Origin: UBA9865 sp035647835
Lineage (GTDB): Bacteria; Bacillota; Dethiobacteria; Dethiobacterales; Dethiobacteraceae
Direction of reading: 5' to 3'
Assembly: GCA_035647835.1 (NCBI GenBank)
Contig: DASRMS010000227.1
Location: 1-21,634 of the forward strand
DNA: 21,634 nt
Part shown: piece after piece, positions 1-7,120 of the stretch
How positions within the stretch are numbered: the first letter of the stretch is position 1
Layout: every line of letters begins with the position of its first letter
Program-made: the position numbers and the translations under genes
The notes under the pieces: model-generated
What the model saw: only the letters and a program-made list of their open reading frames with translations
Told to the model about the DNA's origin: nothing
The model's database searches: none

Positions 1-1
1 G

Positions 2-781
2 CTGGACGTGGTGCTGCGGGTAGTACCCTTTGAGGTGCCGCAGGTGGATGAGTTAGGACTGCCAGCGGTGGTGAAAGAGTTTTCGCGGTTGCCCCGGGGA
101 TTGGTACTGGTGACGGGACCGACGGGTAGTGGTAAAAGTACTACCTTGGCTGCCTTGATCGGTATGATTAATGAGGAACGGTCCATGAATATTGTGACTG
201 TGGAAAACCCCATTGAATTTTTACATACGCATAATAAGTCTATTGTGCGGCAGCGTGAAGTGGGGACAGATACGCAATCCTTTGCGACGGCGCTGCGGCA
301 TATGCTGCGCCATGACCCGGATGTTATTTTAATTGGTGAAATGCGGGACATGGAGAGTATTTCTATTGCTCTGACGGCAGCAGAAACGGGCCATTTGGTT
401 TTTTCTACTTTACATACGCAAACTGCACCACTGGCTATTCACCGGATTGTCGATGTCTTTCCGGAAGGAGTGCGCGACTATATTCGTCTGCAGTTGGCTG
501 ATTCCCTGAAAGGTGTTATCTCGCAGCAATTATTGCCCCGTGCCGATGGCCATGGCCGGGTCGCGGCGGTGGAAGTGCTGGTTAACACACCGGCGGTTAG
601 TAACATGGTGCGGGAAGGAAATGAGCATCAGCTTTATACAGCGATGCAGACGGCACGTGCGACTGGGATGCAGACGATGGATAGTGCGCTGGCTGATTTA
701 TGCCTGCGTGGTCTGGTCACTAAAGAGGAAGCATTATCCCGTAGCGTCAATAGGACTGAATTGGAAAGGGCGCTGCGTTAA
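2..781 (+). CDS. pilT: Type IV pilus retraction ATPase PilT (5' end missing)
   Basis: Hexameric cytoplasmic ATPase that powers pilus retraction and twitching motility. The frame is open to the left edge, so the N-terminal PAS-like domain and the true start lie outside; only the C-terminal RecA-like domain is visible. A Walker A motif GPTGSGKST lies about 38 residues in, followed by the HIITVEDPIE-like Asp-box region (read here as IVTVENPIEF), the Walker B region DVILIGEMRD, and the His-box stretch HLVFSTLHT. The C-terminal QLLPRADGHGRVAAVEVL block is typical of PilT rather than of the extension ATPase PilB. The stop codon shares a base with the start of pilD (TAATG), so the two are translationally coupled. 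The rest of the pilus operon should lie upstream. Family identification is secure. Confidence 0.95.
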   Translation: MDVVLRVVPFEVPQVDELGLPAVVKEFSRLPRGLVLVTGPTGSGKSTTLAALIGMINEERSMNIVTVENPIEFLHTHNKSIVRQREVGTDTQSFATALRHMLRHDPDVILIGEMRDMESISIALTAAETGHLVFSTLHTQTAPLAIHRIVDVFPEGVRDYIRLQLADSLKGVISQQLLPRADGHGRVAAVEVLVNTPAVSNMVREGNEHQLYTAMQTARATGMQTMDSALADLCLRGLVTKEEALSRSVNRTELERALR

Positions 782-1533
782 TGCTTTTGCCCGCTTTGGC
801 TTTTATCTATGGTCTGTTTATTGGTTCTTTTCTTAATGTTTGTATTTATCGTTTGCCGGCAGGGGAGTCCATTGTCACACCTCCTTCTCACTGTCCCAAC
901 TGTGGGCGGCGCTTAGGGGCGCGGGAACTGCTCCCCGTGGTCAGCTTTTTATGGCAGCGCGGGCGCTGCCGGGGCTGTGGCAGCGCTATTGCCTGGCGCT
1001 ATACTTTAGTGGAATTAGCAACAGCGATCCTGTTCGCCGTCTTAGCCTGGCGTTTTGGCTGGCCGGATATTTTGTGGCAGGCTGCTTTTTACGCAGTGCT
1101 GGTTGTGATTTTCTTTATCGATCTAGACCATCAGTTAATTCCCGATCAATTAGTGCTCCTTTTATTGGGCATCACTGTGTTGGTCCTGGTCTTAGAACGT
1201 GGTGTGCCCTGGGGCACGGCCTTGCTGGGCGGCTTAGTGGGTTTTGGCTTGTTCTTACTGCTGGCGGTGCTGAGTAGTGGCGGCATGGGCGGTGGTGACA
1301 TTAAACTGGCTGCCGTTTTAGGTTTATGGTTTGGCTGGCCGCAGCTGTTGTTAGTAATGTTTTTGTCCTTTCTCGGGGGCGGCCTGGTAGGGGGTGCGTT
1401 GTTGCTATTAAAACTGAAAAATCGTAAAGACGGAATTGCCTTCGGTCCTTTTCTGGTGCTGGCAGCTTTTATAGTCAGCATGTGGGGCAATCAGCTTATT
1501 ACGTGGTATTTACGCATCGCAGGTTTTATCTAA
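781..1533 (+). CDS. pilD: Prepilin peptidase / N-methyltransferase PilD (A24 family)
   Basis: Integral membrane aspartic peptidase that cleaves the leader of type IV prepilins after the conserved Gly and N-methylates the new N terminus. At 250 aa it is a normal-length bacterial bifunctional form: the cytoplasmic zinc-binding loop is intact (C38-x2-C41 and C63-x2-C66), which marks the N-terminal methyltransferase-containing half. The catalytic aspartates are seen in FFIDLDH (D114) and GGGD (D173). Multiple hydrophobic segments fill the rest. It overlaps the pilT stop by one base. Its substrates are very likely the prepilin-like proteins encoded immediately downstream. No truncation or missing catalytic residue is visible. 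Confidence 0.95.
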   Translation: MLLPALAFIYGLFIGSFLNVCIYRLPAGESIVTPPSHCPNCGRRLGARELLPVVSFLWQRGRCRGCGSAIAWRYTLVELATAILFAVLAWRFGWPDILWQAAFYAVLVVIFFIDLDHQLIPDQLVLLLLGITVLVLVLERGVPWGTALLGGLVGFGLFLLLAVLSSGGMGGGDIKLAAVLGLWFGWPQLLLVMFLSFLGGGLVGGALLLLKLKNRKDGIAFGPFLVLAAFIVSMWGNQLITWYLRIAGFI

Positions 1534-1555
1534 AACTTTAGACAAGTAAAATGCA

Positions 1556-1581
1556 AGCACCAGATACTCTGGTGCTTTTTT
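1556..1581 (+). terminator. Rho-independent terminator after pilD
   Basis: A perfect 9-bp stem AGCACCAGA / TCTGGTGCT with a 3-nt loop (tac) runs straight into a six-T tract. It lies 23 bases after the pilD stop and separates pilTD from the prepilin genes, which therefore need their own promoter or read-through. No convincing promoter was seen in the short gap that follows. Confidence 0.9.
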
Positions 1582-1623
1582 GGCGTTTCTGTGTCGAAAA
1601 TTTGTGAGGAGAAGGGATGGGTG

Positions 1624-2001
1624 ATGCATAAAAAAAGCAGGGGGTTCTTACTGGTCGAGCTGTTGGTAACGTTGGCTTTGCTGGCGATGGTAGCACCACC
1701 GTTATTAAATCTGGTGCTGCTGGGAGGACAGACATTAACGATAGCTTATCGACAAACGGTGGCAATTAATTTAGCACGTGAAGCCTTGGAGTGGCAGCGC
1801 AGTGCAGGCTTTTGTGGCAGCGAAAATTGGTTAGAGGAAGAGGTGATAGGATTTAGGGAGTTTAGCCGTGAACTTAAGGTAACGCGTCTGCCCCTGACAG
1901 AGCCAGCTTGGCCGCTCAAGGCGATTTGTGTGACGGTCAGCTGGCAGGAAGGCAGCAGACGTCAAAAGGTGCAGGTAGTAACTTGGCAGACTTGGAGGTG
2001 A
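1624..2001 (+). CDS. Type IV prepilin-like protein (minor pilin / pseudopilin)
   Basis: A 125-residue protein with a class III (type IV) prepilin leader: MHKKSRG followed by FLLVELLV. Cleavage by PilD is expected after Gly7, and the Glu at position +5 of the mature protein is present. A long hydrophobic N-terminal helix follows, then a short polar globular part. An upstream GTG at 1591 would extend the frame, but the ribosome site aggagaaggg at 1607-1616 points to GTG 1621 or ATG 1624. ATG 1624 gives the usual short basic leader. The C-terminal part is too divergent to name a specific minor pilin (PilV/PilE/GspI types are all possible). The stop lies 4 bases before the next gene's start, and its last codons form that gene's ribosome site. 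Confidence 0.8.
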   Translation: MHKKSRGFLLVELLVTLALLAMVAPPLLNLVLLGGQTLTIAYRQTVAINLAREALEWQRSAGFCGSENWLEEEVIGFREFSRELKVTRLPLTEPAWPLKAICVTVSWQEGSRRQKVQVVTWQTWR

Positions 2002-2005
2002 AGAA

Positions 2006-2481
2006 ATGGGGAAAATGGTTTTACGCTGATGGAGTTACTAGTGGCAGTTTCTTTGCTGGTGGTGGTGTTGACGGCGGTCTTAACCATCTTACCATGGGGC
2101 GGTCAGGGCTGGGAAAGACAGACGACGCAGTCCAACGGGCAGCAGCATGCCCGCATCGCCATGGAAGAATTGGTTAATGAGTTGTTATATGCATACCGCA
2201 TTGAAGTCAACCCAGTCATGGGGATGATTACATATTACAAAGAAAATAGGGGCGATCTGCAGCGTTATCGTGTTTATCTTTTGGGAGAGCAGCTGTTGTT
2301 GGATTTACCGGAGGGAACTGCGGTGCCGCTGGCCAGCTGTATTGAAGGCATCATCCTGCATCCGGCAGGAACGCTGTACCCAGGGGATGTGCTGACCTTA
2401 ACTTTGCAGGTTAACCAGCAGGTGAGGCATGAAGTGAGAACTGCTGTGGTGGCCAAGAATCTCACAGGTGAAGCCTTATGA
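2006..2481 (+). pseudogene. Type IV prepilin-like protein with apparent -1 frameshift near the start
   Basis: The open frame read from ATG 2029 begins MELLVAVSLLVVV, in the middle of a prepilin leader. Just upstream in that frame are the codons for GFTL, the expected cleavage site, but no usable start. A well-placed ATG at 2006, behind GGAGGTGA at 1994-2001, reads MGKMVLR-stop. Adding one A to the run at 2012-2015 gives MGKNGFTLMELLVAV, a perfect leader with Gly5 and +5 Glu. I therefore read this as one gene with a missing base in a G4-A4 run: a sequencing error, phase variation or a real null mutation. The intact body (about 155 aa) suggests recent loss or an error. Its stop overlaps the next start (ATGA at 2478-2481). 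It resembles PilW/PulJ-type minor pilins in position, but that is inference. Confidence 0.75.
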
Positions 2482-3521
2482 CTAGAACGCGCGGTTCTGC
2501 TTTGCTGTGGCTGATCTTTACTGTGTTGCTCTTTACGCTTATCAGCTGCTCACTATTAAAGATAGCGCTGGGCGATTTGCGAGTTAGTGGGCATTTAGTA
2601 AATGCCGAACGGGCCCAGTATGCCGCGGAAGCTGGTATTGAATATGCTGCGGCGATCTTGCCTTGGCAGTGCCGGTCACTGGCGGCAGGTTGGCAGTATC
2701 AGCAGACAGAACCGCCAGAATTTGCAGTTACAGCTGAGGCAGAAAGCAGCTCTTTACTGCGCATCCATGCCCAAGGAAGAGCAGGAGGGATGGTGCAGGA
2801 TGTGGAAGTGCTGGCCAGCTTGCGTCCTTTGGGCAAACAGGCGCTGATTACCCAACAGCTGCTCGCTCAGGACTTGACAGTCACGGGACATGTGGCCGCA
2901 GATGAGGTGGTGTTCAGGGAAACGCCAACCTACATCGCTGGTGATTTGCGTACGGCTTGGCTGGAGGAGCAGGACGGGGGAACTTATCACTGTTCAGGCT
3001 ATCTGTGGGGGGATATTAGGCCCTATGCGCTGGAGGTAGATTTTATAGGCCTGGCTCAGGAAGCTGCCCTGTGGGGGTGGACAGAACCGGATTGCGCAGG
3101 AGAAGTGTATCAGGTGGATGGGAGCCAGGTTGGACCGCTTTTTGCCCCGGGTAAGACTGCCATTGCGCTGCAGTTGCCGTGGGAGGGGCTGATTGTCGCC
3201 CTTGGCGAAGTAACGCTGCAAACTTGGGTTCCTGGAAGCAAGGTGATGCTGGTGGCAGCTGGCGAGGTAGAGCTAGCAGGCGTAGATGAAGTATGGGAGG
3301 GAAGTTTATTTATCTATAGTGGAGAGAAGATTTATTGTGATCCTGGCGGACAACTGCAGTTAGCAGGTTGTTTGGTGTCACCACTGTTGGAGTTAACGGG
3401 CTTAAAGATTACTTATGATGATCAGACTGTATTAAACCAGCTAGAGTTAGTGCCGGCTGAATTGTTACAGGTGGCACCAACTTTTGATTTGCAGTGGCTG
3501 GAGTTGGCACCGCGGCGATGA
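2478..3521 (+). CDS. PilX/GspK-like minor pilus assembly protein
   Basis: A 347-residue protein with one N-terminal membrane helix (about residues 9-30, LLWLIFTVLLFTLISC) followed by the ERAQYAAEAGIEYA stretch. That stretch is characteristic of PilX-N/GspK-like pilus tip proteins of Gram-positive and Gram-negative type IV systems. The leader lacks the +5 Glu of major prepilins (G-SALLW), which is also typical of GspK-like subunits. The remainder is beta-rich and acidic, and I recognise no further domain. It overlaps both neighbours by ATGA, so the four prepilin genes form one translationally coupled set. A role as a minor, possibly tip-located, subunit is inferred from family and context. Confidence 0.7.
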   Translation: MTRTRGSALLWLIFTVLLFTLISCSLLKIALGDLRVSGHLVNAERAQYAAEAGIEYAAAILPWQCRSLAAGWQYQQTEPPEFAVTAEAESSSLLRIHAQGRAGGMVQDVEVLASLRPLGKQALITQQLLAQDLTVTGHVAADEVVFRETPTYIAGDLRTAWLEEQDGGTYHCSGYLWGDIRPYALEVDFIGLAQEAALWGWTEPDCAGEVYQVDGSQVGPLFAPGKTAIALQLPWEGLIVALGEVTLQTWVPGSKVMLVAAGEVELAGVDEVWEGSLFIYSGEKIYCDPGGQLQLAGCLVSPLLELTGLKITYDDQTVLNQLELVPAELLQVAPTFDLQWLELAPRR

Positions 3522-3961
3522 AGAAGCATGGTTTTTCTTTGCTGGAGTTGGTGATGGTAGTGGTGATCCTGGGTATTTTATTGGGGGCAGCTGTGCCGGC
3601 AATAAGCAATCTGGGCCAGTGGCCGTTGAAAACAGCAGCGCAGGAATTAGCAGCGGCGATGCGGGAAGCACGTGAAACGGCGATTGCCGAAGGGCAGACT
3701 TGCACGCTGGTCTTTTATGATATCGGCGGACGATACCGCCTTGATCTGCCGGCAGGGACAATCTGGACGACGCTGCCAGAGGAGTTACAGATGATTGCCA
3801 ACTTTCCCGCTGTAGATAATCGTGCTACCCTTTATTATCGTTATACAGGGGCGCCTAACCGCGGGGGATATGTGCGTCTGCAGGATCAGGCAGGCAGACG
3901 CTTGTATGTGATTGTGACGCCGGTGACCGGACGGGTACGCCTTGATAGTGCTCCTCCCTAG
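3518..3961 (+). CDS. Type IV prepilin-like protein, GspH/FimT type
   Basis: A 147-residue prepilin: the leader MKKHG is cut before FSLLELVMVVVILGILLGAAVPA, with +5 Glu and the usual long helix. The following AAQELAAAMREARETAIAEGQTCTLVF stretch matches the GspH/FimT pseudopilin layout, in which this helix leads into a beta-sheet domain. An upstream in-frame start at 3494 would add eight residues ahead of the leader. ATG 3518 gives a standard short basic leader and the ATGA overlap with the preceding gene, so it is preferred. It is the last gene of the pilin set. Confidence 0.82.
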   Translation: MKKHGFSLLELVMVVVILGILLGAAVPAISNLGQWPLKTAAQELAAAMREARETAIAEGQTCTLVFYDIGGRYRLDLPAGTIWTTLPEELQMIANFPAVDNRATLYYRYTGAPNRGGYVRLQDQAGRRLYVIVTPVTGRVRLDSAPP

Positions 3962-4012
3962 GAATAAATCACGAAGTAGGCAGGACATGGTAAAACTATC
4001 GCGAATTATAGT

Positions 4013-4038
4013 ATGGCAATGCCGCAGGGTATTGCCAT
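4013..4038. other. Inverted repeat / possible weak terminator
   Basis: An 11-bp stem with one G-U pair (ATGGCAATGCC / GGTATTGCCAT) and loop GCAG lies 52 bases after the last pilin gene. Only a broken T-rich stretch follows, so termination of the pilin transcript here is likely but not certain. Confidence 0.5.
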
Positions 4039-4064
4039 CTTGCTTGTGGTTTAGTAAAATCTAT

Positions 4065-4093
4065 TTGCTACAGCCTTATGGTTTGTGTATACT
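4065..4093 (+). promoter_or_regulatory. Sigma-A-type promoter for aroK
   Basis: TTGCTA (-35) and TATACT (-10) are separated by 17 bases, 31 bases before the aroK start codon. Four of six and five of six positions match the consensus. It follows the hairpin that probably ends the pilin transcript. Confidence 0.65.
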
Positions 4094-4124
4094 GAGGTAA
4101 ATATGAGGCAGCAGGGGGTTTGCC

Positions 4125-4640
4125 ATGAGAAGTATTGCCGGAAAAAACATAGTGCTGATTGGCTTTATGGGTACAGGAAAAACAGAAGTGGGCAAACTGT
4201 TGGCTGCTTCCTTAAACCGACGTTTAGTGGATACAGATCAAACCATTGTGGAAACAGAAGGTCGCCCCATTACGGAGATCTTTGCTCAAGAGGGTGAGCG
4301 TTACTTTCGCCGCCTAGAAACAGCAGTAATCGAGCAGCTTTGTCAGCAAAGAGGACTGGTCATCCCCACTGGCGGTGGTGCAATTTTAGATCCTCACAAT
4401 GTAGCTTTGCTGCAGGCCAGCGGTCTGGTGATTTGGCTTGATGCCAGTGTCGCAGAACTAGAACGTCGTTTGGCCCATGACCAATCCCGGCCTTTGCTGA
4501 CAGGTGAGACCGGTGTGGGCGAACTTTACCAGCAACGACAAGCTGCTTATCGGCAGGCTGCCCATGAGCGTGTCGATACGACAGCTAAACCACCTTTAGC
4601 TGTGGTGGCAGAAATTATGGCCATCATCCGTAAAAACTGA
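4125..4640 (+). CDS. aroK: Shikimate kinase
   Basis: ATP-dependent phosphorylation of shikimate to shikimate 3-phosphate in the cytoplasmic chorismate pathway. The 171-residue length is normal for AroK. The Walker A loop is GFMGTGKTEVGK near residue 14, followed by the DTD shikimate-binding Asp (RRLVDTDQTI) and the FRRLE motif. The glycine-rich TGGGA substrate site lies near residue 80, and the lid arginine region is QSRPLL. The start is ATG 4125 with a G-rich ribosome site (caggggg) just upstream; an in-frame earlier start is not needed. It is the first gene behind the promoter at 4065 and is followed by a 139-base spacer. Confidence 0.95.
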   Translation: MRSIAGKNIVLIGFMGTGKTEVGKLLAASLNRRLVDTDQTIVETEGRPITEIFAQEGERYFRRLETAVIEQLCQQRGLVIPTGGGAILDPHNVALLQASGLVIWLDASVAELERRLAHDQSRPLLTGETGVGELYQQRQAAYRQAAHERVDTTAKPPLAVVAEIMAIIRKN

Positions 4641-4779
4641 GAGAAATACTGGAGAATAACTGGTTAGGAGAAGGATTCTTTTACCGTTAAAGCGAAATAC
4701 TATCAGATAAAAGAGCACGAGCCTGTACAATCGCGGCAGGTTAAAGATGCGACAATTTGGTGGTTAGGGAGAGATAACA

Positions 4780-5844
4780 ATGGACAGGCTGAATGTGTTG
4801 CGTAAACAGTTGCAGCTAGAGGGCAGAGAGGCTATTTTGGTTGCCAACCCGATTAATGTGGCTTATCTAAGCGGCTTTACTGGTACAGCTGGCAGTCTCT
4901 TGATTACAAACAGCCAAGCTTATCTGCTGACAGACTTCCGTTATGTGGAGCAGGCTCAGCAGCAGGCACCAGCTTTCGAGACGATAGACACGAAAAACAA
5001 GCTTTGGCCGTTGGCAGCTGACTTGTTGGCCGACAACGCCTGCCAAACGCTGACAGTAGAAGCAGATTATCTGACGGTAGATACATATGAAGAAGTTGTG
5101 ACAGGTTTAGCGGCAATTGCAGTAGAGGCGGCAGCCTCGCCAGTAACCCCCATCCGTGTTGTTAAGACGGCAGAAGAAATTAAGGCGATGGAAAAGGCCC
5201 AAAAGTTAACGGATGCCGCCTTCAGTCAGATTTTAGAACAGATTAAACCTGGTGTGCGGGAAAGAGAGCTTGCCCTAGAACTCGAGTTTATGATGCGCAG
5301 GGGCGGTGCCAGCGGTTTGTCTTTTACGATGATTGTCGGCTCTGGCAGCCGTTCAGCTTTGCCCCACGGGGTGGCATCTGAAAAGATTTTAGCGGTGGGA
5401 GATGCAGTAGTGCTTGACTATGGCTGCATTGTGGATGGCTATTGTTCTGATATGACGCGGACAGTTTTTGTCGGGCAGGCCAGTGACAAACAACGTGAAG
5501 TTTACCAGCTTGTTTTAGCAGCGCAAGAAGCGGCGCTAGCAAAACTGCAGGCAGGCGTGAGCGGCAGAGACGGCGATGCTTTTGCCCGTGAAGTGATCAC
5601 AGCAGCGGGGTACGGAGAGTACTTCGGTCATGGCTTAGGCCATGGTGTAGGACGCGAAATTCATGAGTCACCACGTTTATCAGCCAGTTATGAAGGGCTG
5701 CTGGAACCCGGCATGATTGTTACGGTGGAGCCGGGGATTTATCTGCCTGGTGAGTTTGGTGTACGCATTGAAGATATGGTGGTTATTGAAGAGCAGGGGA
5801 TTCGAAATTTAACAGCGAGTTCCAAGGAATTATATTGCTTATAA
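4780..5844 (+). CDS. M24 metallopeptidase, Xaa-Pro aminopeptidase type
   Basis: A 354-residue member of the M24B (pita-bread) family, probably releasing N-terminal residues from Xaa-Pro peptides with two metal ions. The N-terminal creatinase-like domain (about residues 1-125) includes NVAYLSGFTGTAG. The catalytic domain shows the metal ligands in order: VVLDYGCIVDGYCSDMTRT (two Asp), the GHGLGHGVG His, the VEPGIY Glu and the RIEDMVV Glu. Length and position just before efp match Bacillus subtilis yqhT (papA). Ribosome site agggagag precedes ATG 4780. The spacing to efp is 15 bases, suggesting one transcript. Confidence 0.92.
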   Translation: MDRLNVLRKQLQLEGREAILVANPINVAYLSGFTGTAGSLLITNSQAYLLTDFRYVEQAQQQAPAFETIDTKNKLWPLAADLLADNACQTLTVEADYLTVDTYEEVVTGLAAIAVEAAASPVTPIRVVKTAEEIKAMEKAQKLTDAAFSQILEQIKPGVRERELALELEFMMRRGGASGLSFTMIVGSGSRSALPHGVASEKILAVGDAVVLDYGCIVDGYCSDMTRTVFVGQASDKQREVYQLVLAAQEAALAKLQAGVSGRDGDAFAREVITAAGYGEYFGHGLGHGVGREIHESPRLSASYEGLLEPGMIVTVEPGIYLPGEFGVRIEDMVVIEEQGIRNLTASSKELYCL

Positions 5845-5859
5845 GATGGAGGGGACTTG

Positions 5860-6417
5860 ATGATTTCAACCAGTGATTTTCGGACAGGCTTAACGATAGA
5901 ACTAGACGGCGTTGTGTTTGTTATTGTTGACTTTCAACATGTCAAACCAGGTAAAGGAGCTGCTTTTGTCCGGACAAAATTAAAGAATGCCAAAACTGGT
6001 TCTACCACTGAGCGCACCTTCCGGGCCGGTGAAAAGATGGAAAGGGCGATTATGGATCGCCGCGCAATGCAATATCTTTATAATTCGGGTGATGAGTACC
6101 ATGTGATGGATACAGAAACATATGAACAACTTGCTCTGACTGGTGAGCAGTTGGGCGATGGTCTGAAGTATCTAAAGGAAAATATGGAAATCAGTGTACT
6201 CTTTTATCAGGAACAAGTTTTCGGTGTTGAGGTGCCCAATTTTGTGGAATTAGAAGTAGCGGAAACAGAACCAGGCATTAAAGGTGATACTGCTTCCGGT
6301 GGTTCAAAACCGGCGACGATGGAGACGGGTCTGGTAGTACAAGTTCCCTTCTTTATTAATGCCGGTGATGTGTTGCGGATAGACACCCGTTCGGGTGAGT
6401 ACATGGAAAGGGTATAA
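5860..6417 (+). CDS. efp: Translation elongation factor P
   Basis: A 185-residue three-domain, tRNA-shaped protein that enters the ribosomal E site and relieves stalling at polyproline stretches. The tip loop reads HVKPGKGAAF with Lys at position 32, the same position as the modified Lys32 of Bacillus subtilis EF-P. The C-terminal OB domain ends with the conserved FINAGDVLRIDTRSGEYMERV. A TTG directly upstream (5857) is in frame, but ATG 5860 behind GGAGGGG is the better start. It is preceded by the aminopeptidase and followed 33 bases later by the acidic zinc-ribbon gene, a common order in Clostridia. Confidence 0.97.
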   Translation: MISTSDFRTGLTIELDGVVFVIVDFQHVKPGKGAAFVRTKLKNAKTGSTTERTFRAGEKMERAIMDRRAMQYLYNSGDEYHVMDTETYEQLALTGEQLGDGLKYLKENMEISVLFYQEQVFGVEVPNFVELEVAETEPGIKGDTASGGSKPATMETGLVVQVPFFINAGDVLRIDTRSGEYMERV

Positions 6418-6450
6418 AGCCCATTACAATTGAAGGAGGATACTAATCCG

Positions 6451-6915
6451 ATGGATGATCTTACATCGCGTGTGGCGTATTTGAAAGGACTGGCAGCAGG
6501 ACTAGGCTTTGATCCAGGGAGCCGTGAAGGAAAACTGTTTACACAACTGATTGATGTCATTGACGCTTTAGCTGAATCAGTAAGTGAACTGCAGGAAGAT
6601 TATGTTGATATTGTAGAGTACGCCGAAGCTATTGATGAAGACCTTAATGATTTGGAAGAAGATTTCTACGATGAAGATGAGCTGTTGGACGACGATGAGG
6701 ACTTTGACGATGAAGAGTTTGATGAGGATGATATGTTTTCGGTAGAATGCCCGGAATGCCATGAAATCGTCTACATTGATGATGACATGTTAGAAGATGA
6801 TGATGTGGTAGAAATCCTCTGCCCTAACTGTGAGCGTGTTGTTTTTGTCAATGATGATCGGGATTTCGATGACTTCCAAGACCTTGAAGTTTTAGATGAA
6901 GAGGGTCAGGAATAA
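6451..6915 (+). CDS. CD1247-type acidic zinc-ribbon protein
   Basis: A 154-residue protein with three parts. An N-terminal helical domain (about 1-60, LTSRVAYLKGLAAGLGFD) matches what is known as the CD1247 N-terminal domain. A very acidic linker (about 61-95, almost all Asp and Glu) follows. A C-terminal zinc ribbon has C100-x2-C103 and C124-x2-C127. A TTG at 6430 is in frame, but the ribosome site aaggagga at 6433-6440 requires ATG 6451. The location behind efp is common in Clostridia. No function is established to my knowledge; the ribbon and polyacidic stretch would fit a regulator or adaptor, but that is a guess. Confidence 0.75.
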   Translation: MDDLTSRVAYLKGLAAGLGFDPGSREGKLFTQLIDVIDALAESVSELQEDYVDIVEYAEAIDEDLNDLEEDFYDEDELLDDDEDFDDEEFDEDDMFSVECPECHEIVYIDDDMLEDDDVVEILCPNCERVVFVNDDRDFDDFQDLEVLDEEGQE

Positions 6916-6930
6916 CCTGGAGTCAGGTTT
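6915..6930 (-). repeat. Diverged inverted copy of the 7041-7080 repeat
   Basis: acctggagtcaggttt matches the reverse complement of part of the 20-bp unit at 7041 in 14 of 16 positions. It begins at the last base of the preceding stop codon and can itself fold as AACCTG/CAGGTT. Confidence 0.5.
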
Positions 6931-6950
6931 AACTTAAAAAACATACTTAA

Positions 6951-6987
6951 AAAGCCGTTTCACCTAATTGGTGAAACGGTTTTTTTT
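6951..6987 (+). terminator. Rho-independent terminator ending the aroK-efp region
   Basis: A perfect 10-bp stem CCGTTTCACC / GGTGAAACGG with a 5-nt loop (taatt) is followed by eight T residues. A-rich sequence on the left side makes it partly bidirectional. It insulates spoIIIA from the upstream housekeeping genes. Confidence 0.93.
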
Positions 6988-7040
6988 GGGTTTGCCCTGC
7001 ATGGGCGAAGGCAGCGTTTGATGACTTCAAGTAAATAATT

Positions 7041-7080
7041 CAAGCCTGACCCCAGGTATACAAGCCTGACCCCAGGTATA
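7041..7080 (+). repeat. Tandem direct repeat, two 20-bp units
   Basis: The unit caagcctgaccccaggtata occurs twice, back to back and identical. The inner part (acctgg..cagg) is itself partly palindromic, and a diverged inverted copy lies at 6915-6930. The pattern resembles small repeats left by or mobilised with REP-associated tyrosine transposases, but no transposase is present here. Confidence 0.85.
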
Positions 7081-7104
7081 TTAGTGAGCCTGTCCTCATA
7101 GTAA
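7076..7104 (+). promoter_or_regulatory. Possible sigma-E promoter for spoIIIAA
   Basis: GTATATT followed 14 bases later by CATAGTAA loosely matches the sigma-E pattern (ATA, 16-18 bases, CATA). spoIIIA is transcribed by sigma-E in Bacillus subtilis. The -35-like part overlaps the second repeat unit. The predicted start point falls very close to the ribosome site, which weakens the call. Confidence 0.3.
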
Positions 7105-7120
7105 TGTAGGGGTGAAGGCA

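Noticed and set aside
1146..1490. Long open frame on the minus strand across pilD
   Set aside because: It mirrors a well-supported prepilin peptidase gene and has a Pro/Ser/Lys-rich, low-quality translation and no ribosome site.
2008..2017. Programmed -1 frameshift in the prepilin gene
   Set aside because: The GGGGAAAA run is slippery, but it does not form the X-XXY-YYZ heptamer in the right phase, and a shift at codon 3 without a stimulatory structure is unlikely. A missing base is simpler.
4641..4779. Promoter for the aminopeptidase gene (tacaat at 4726)
   Set aside because: No acceptable -35 at the required spacing; the gene can be served by the aroK promoter.
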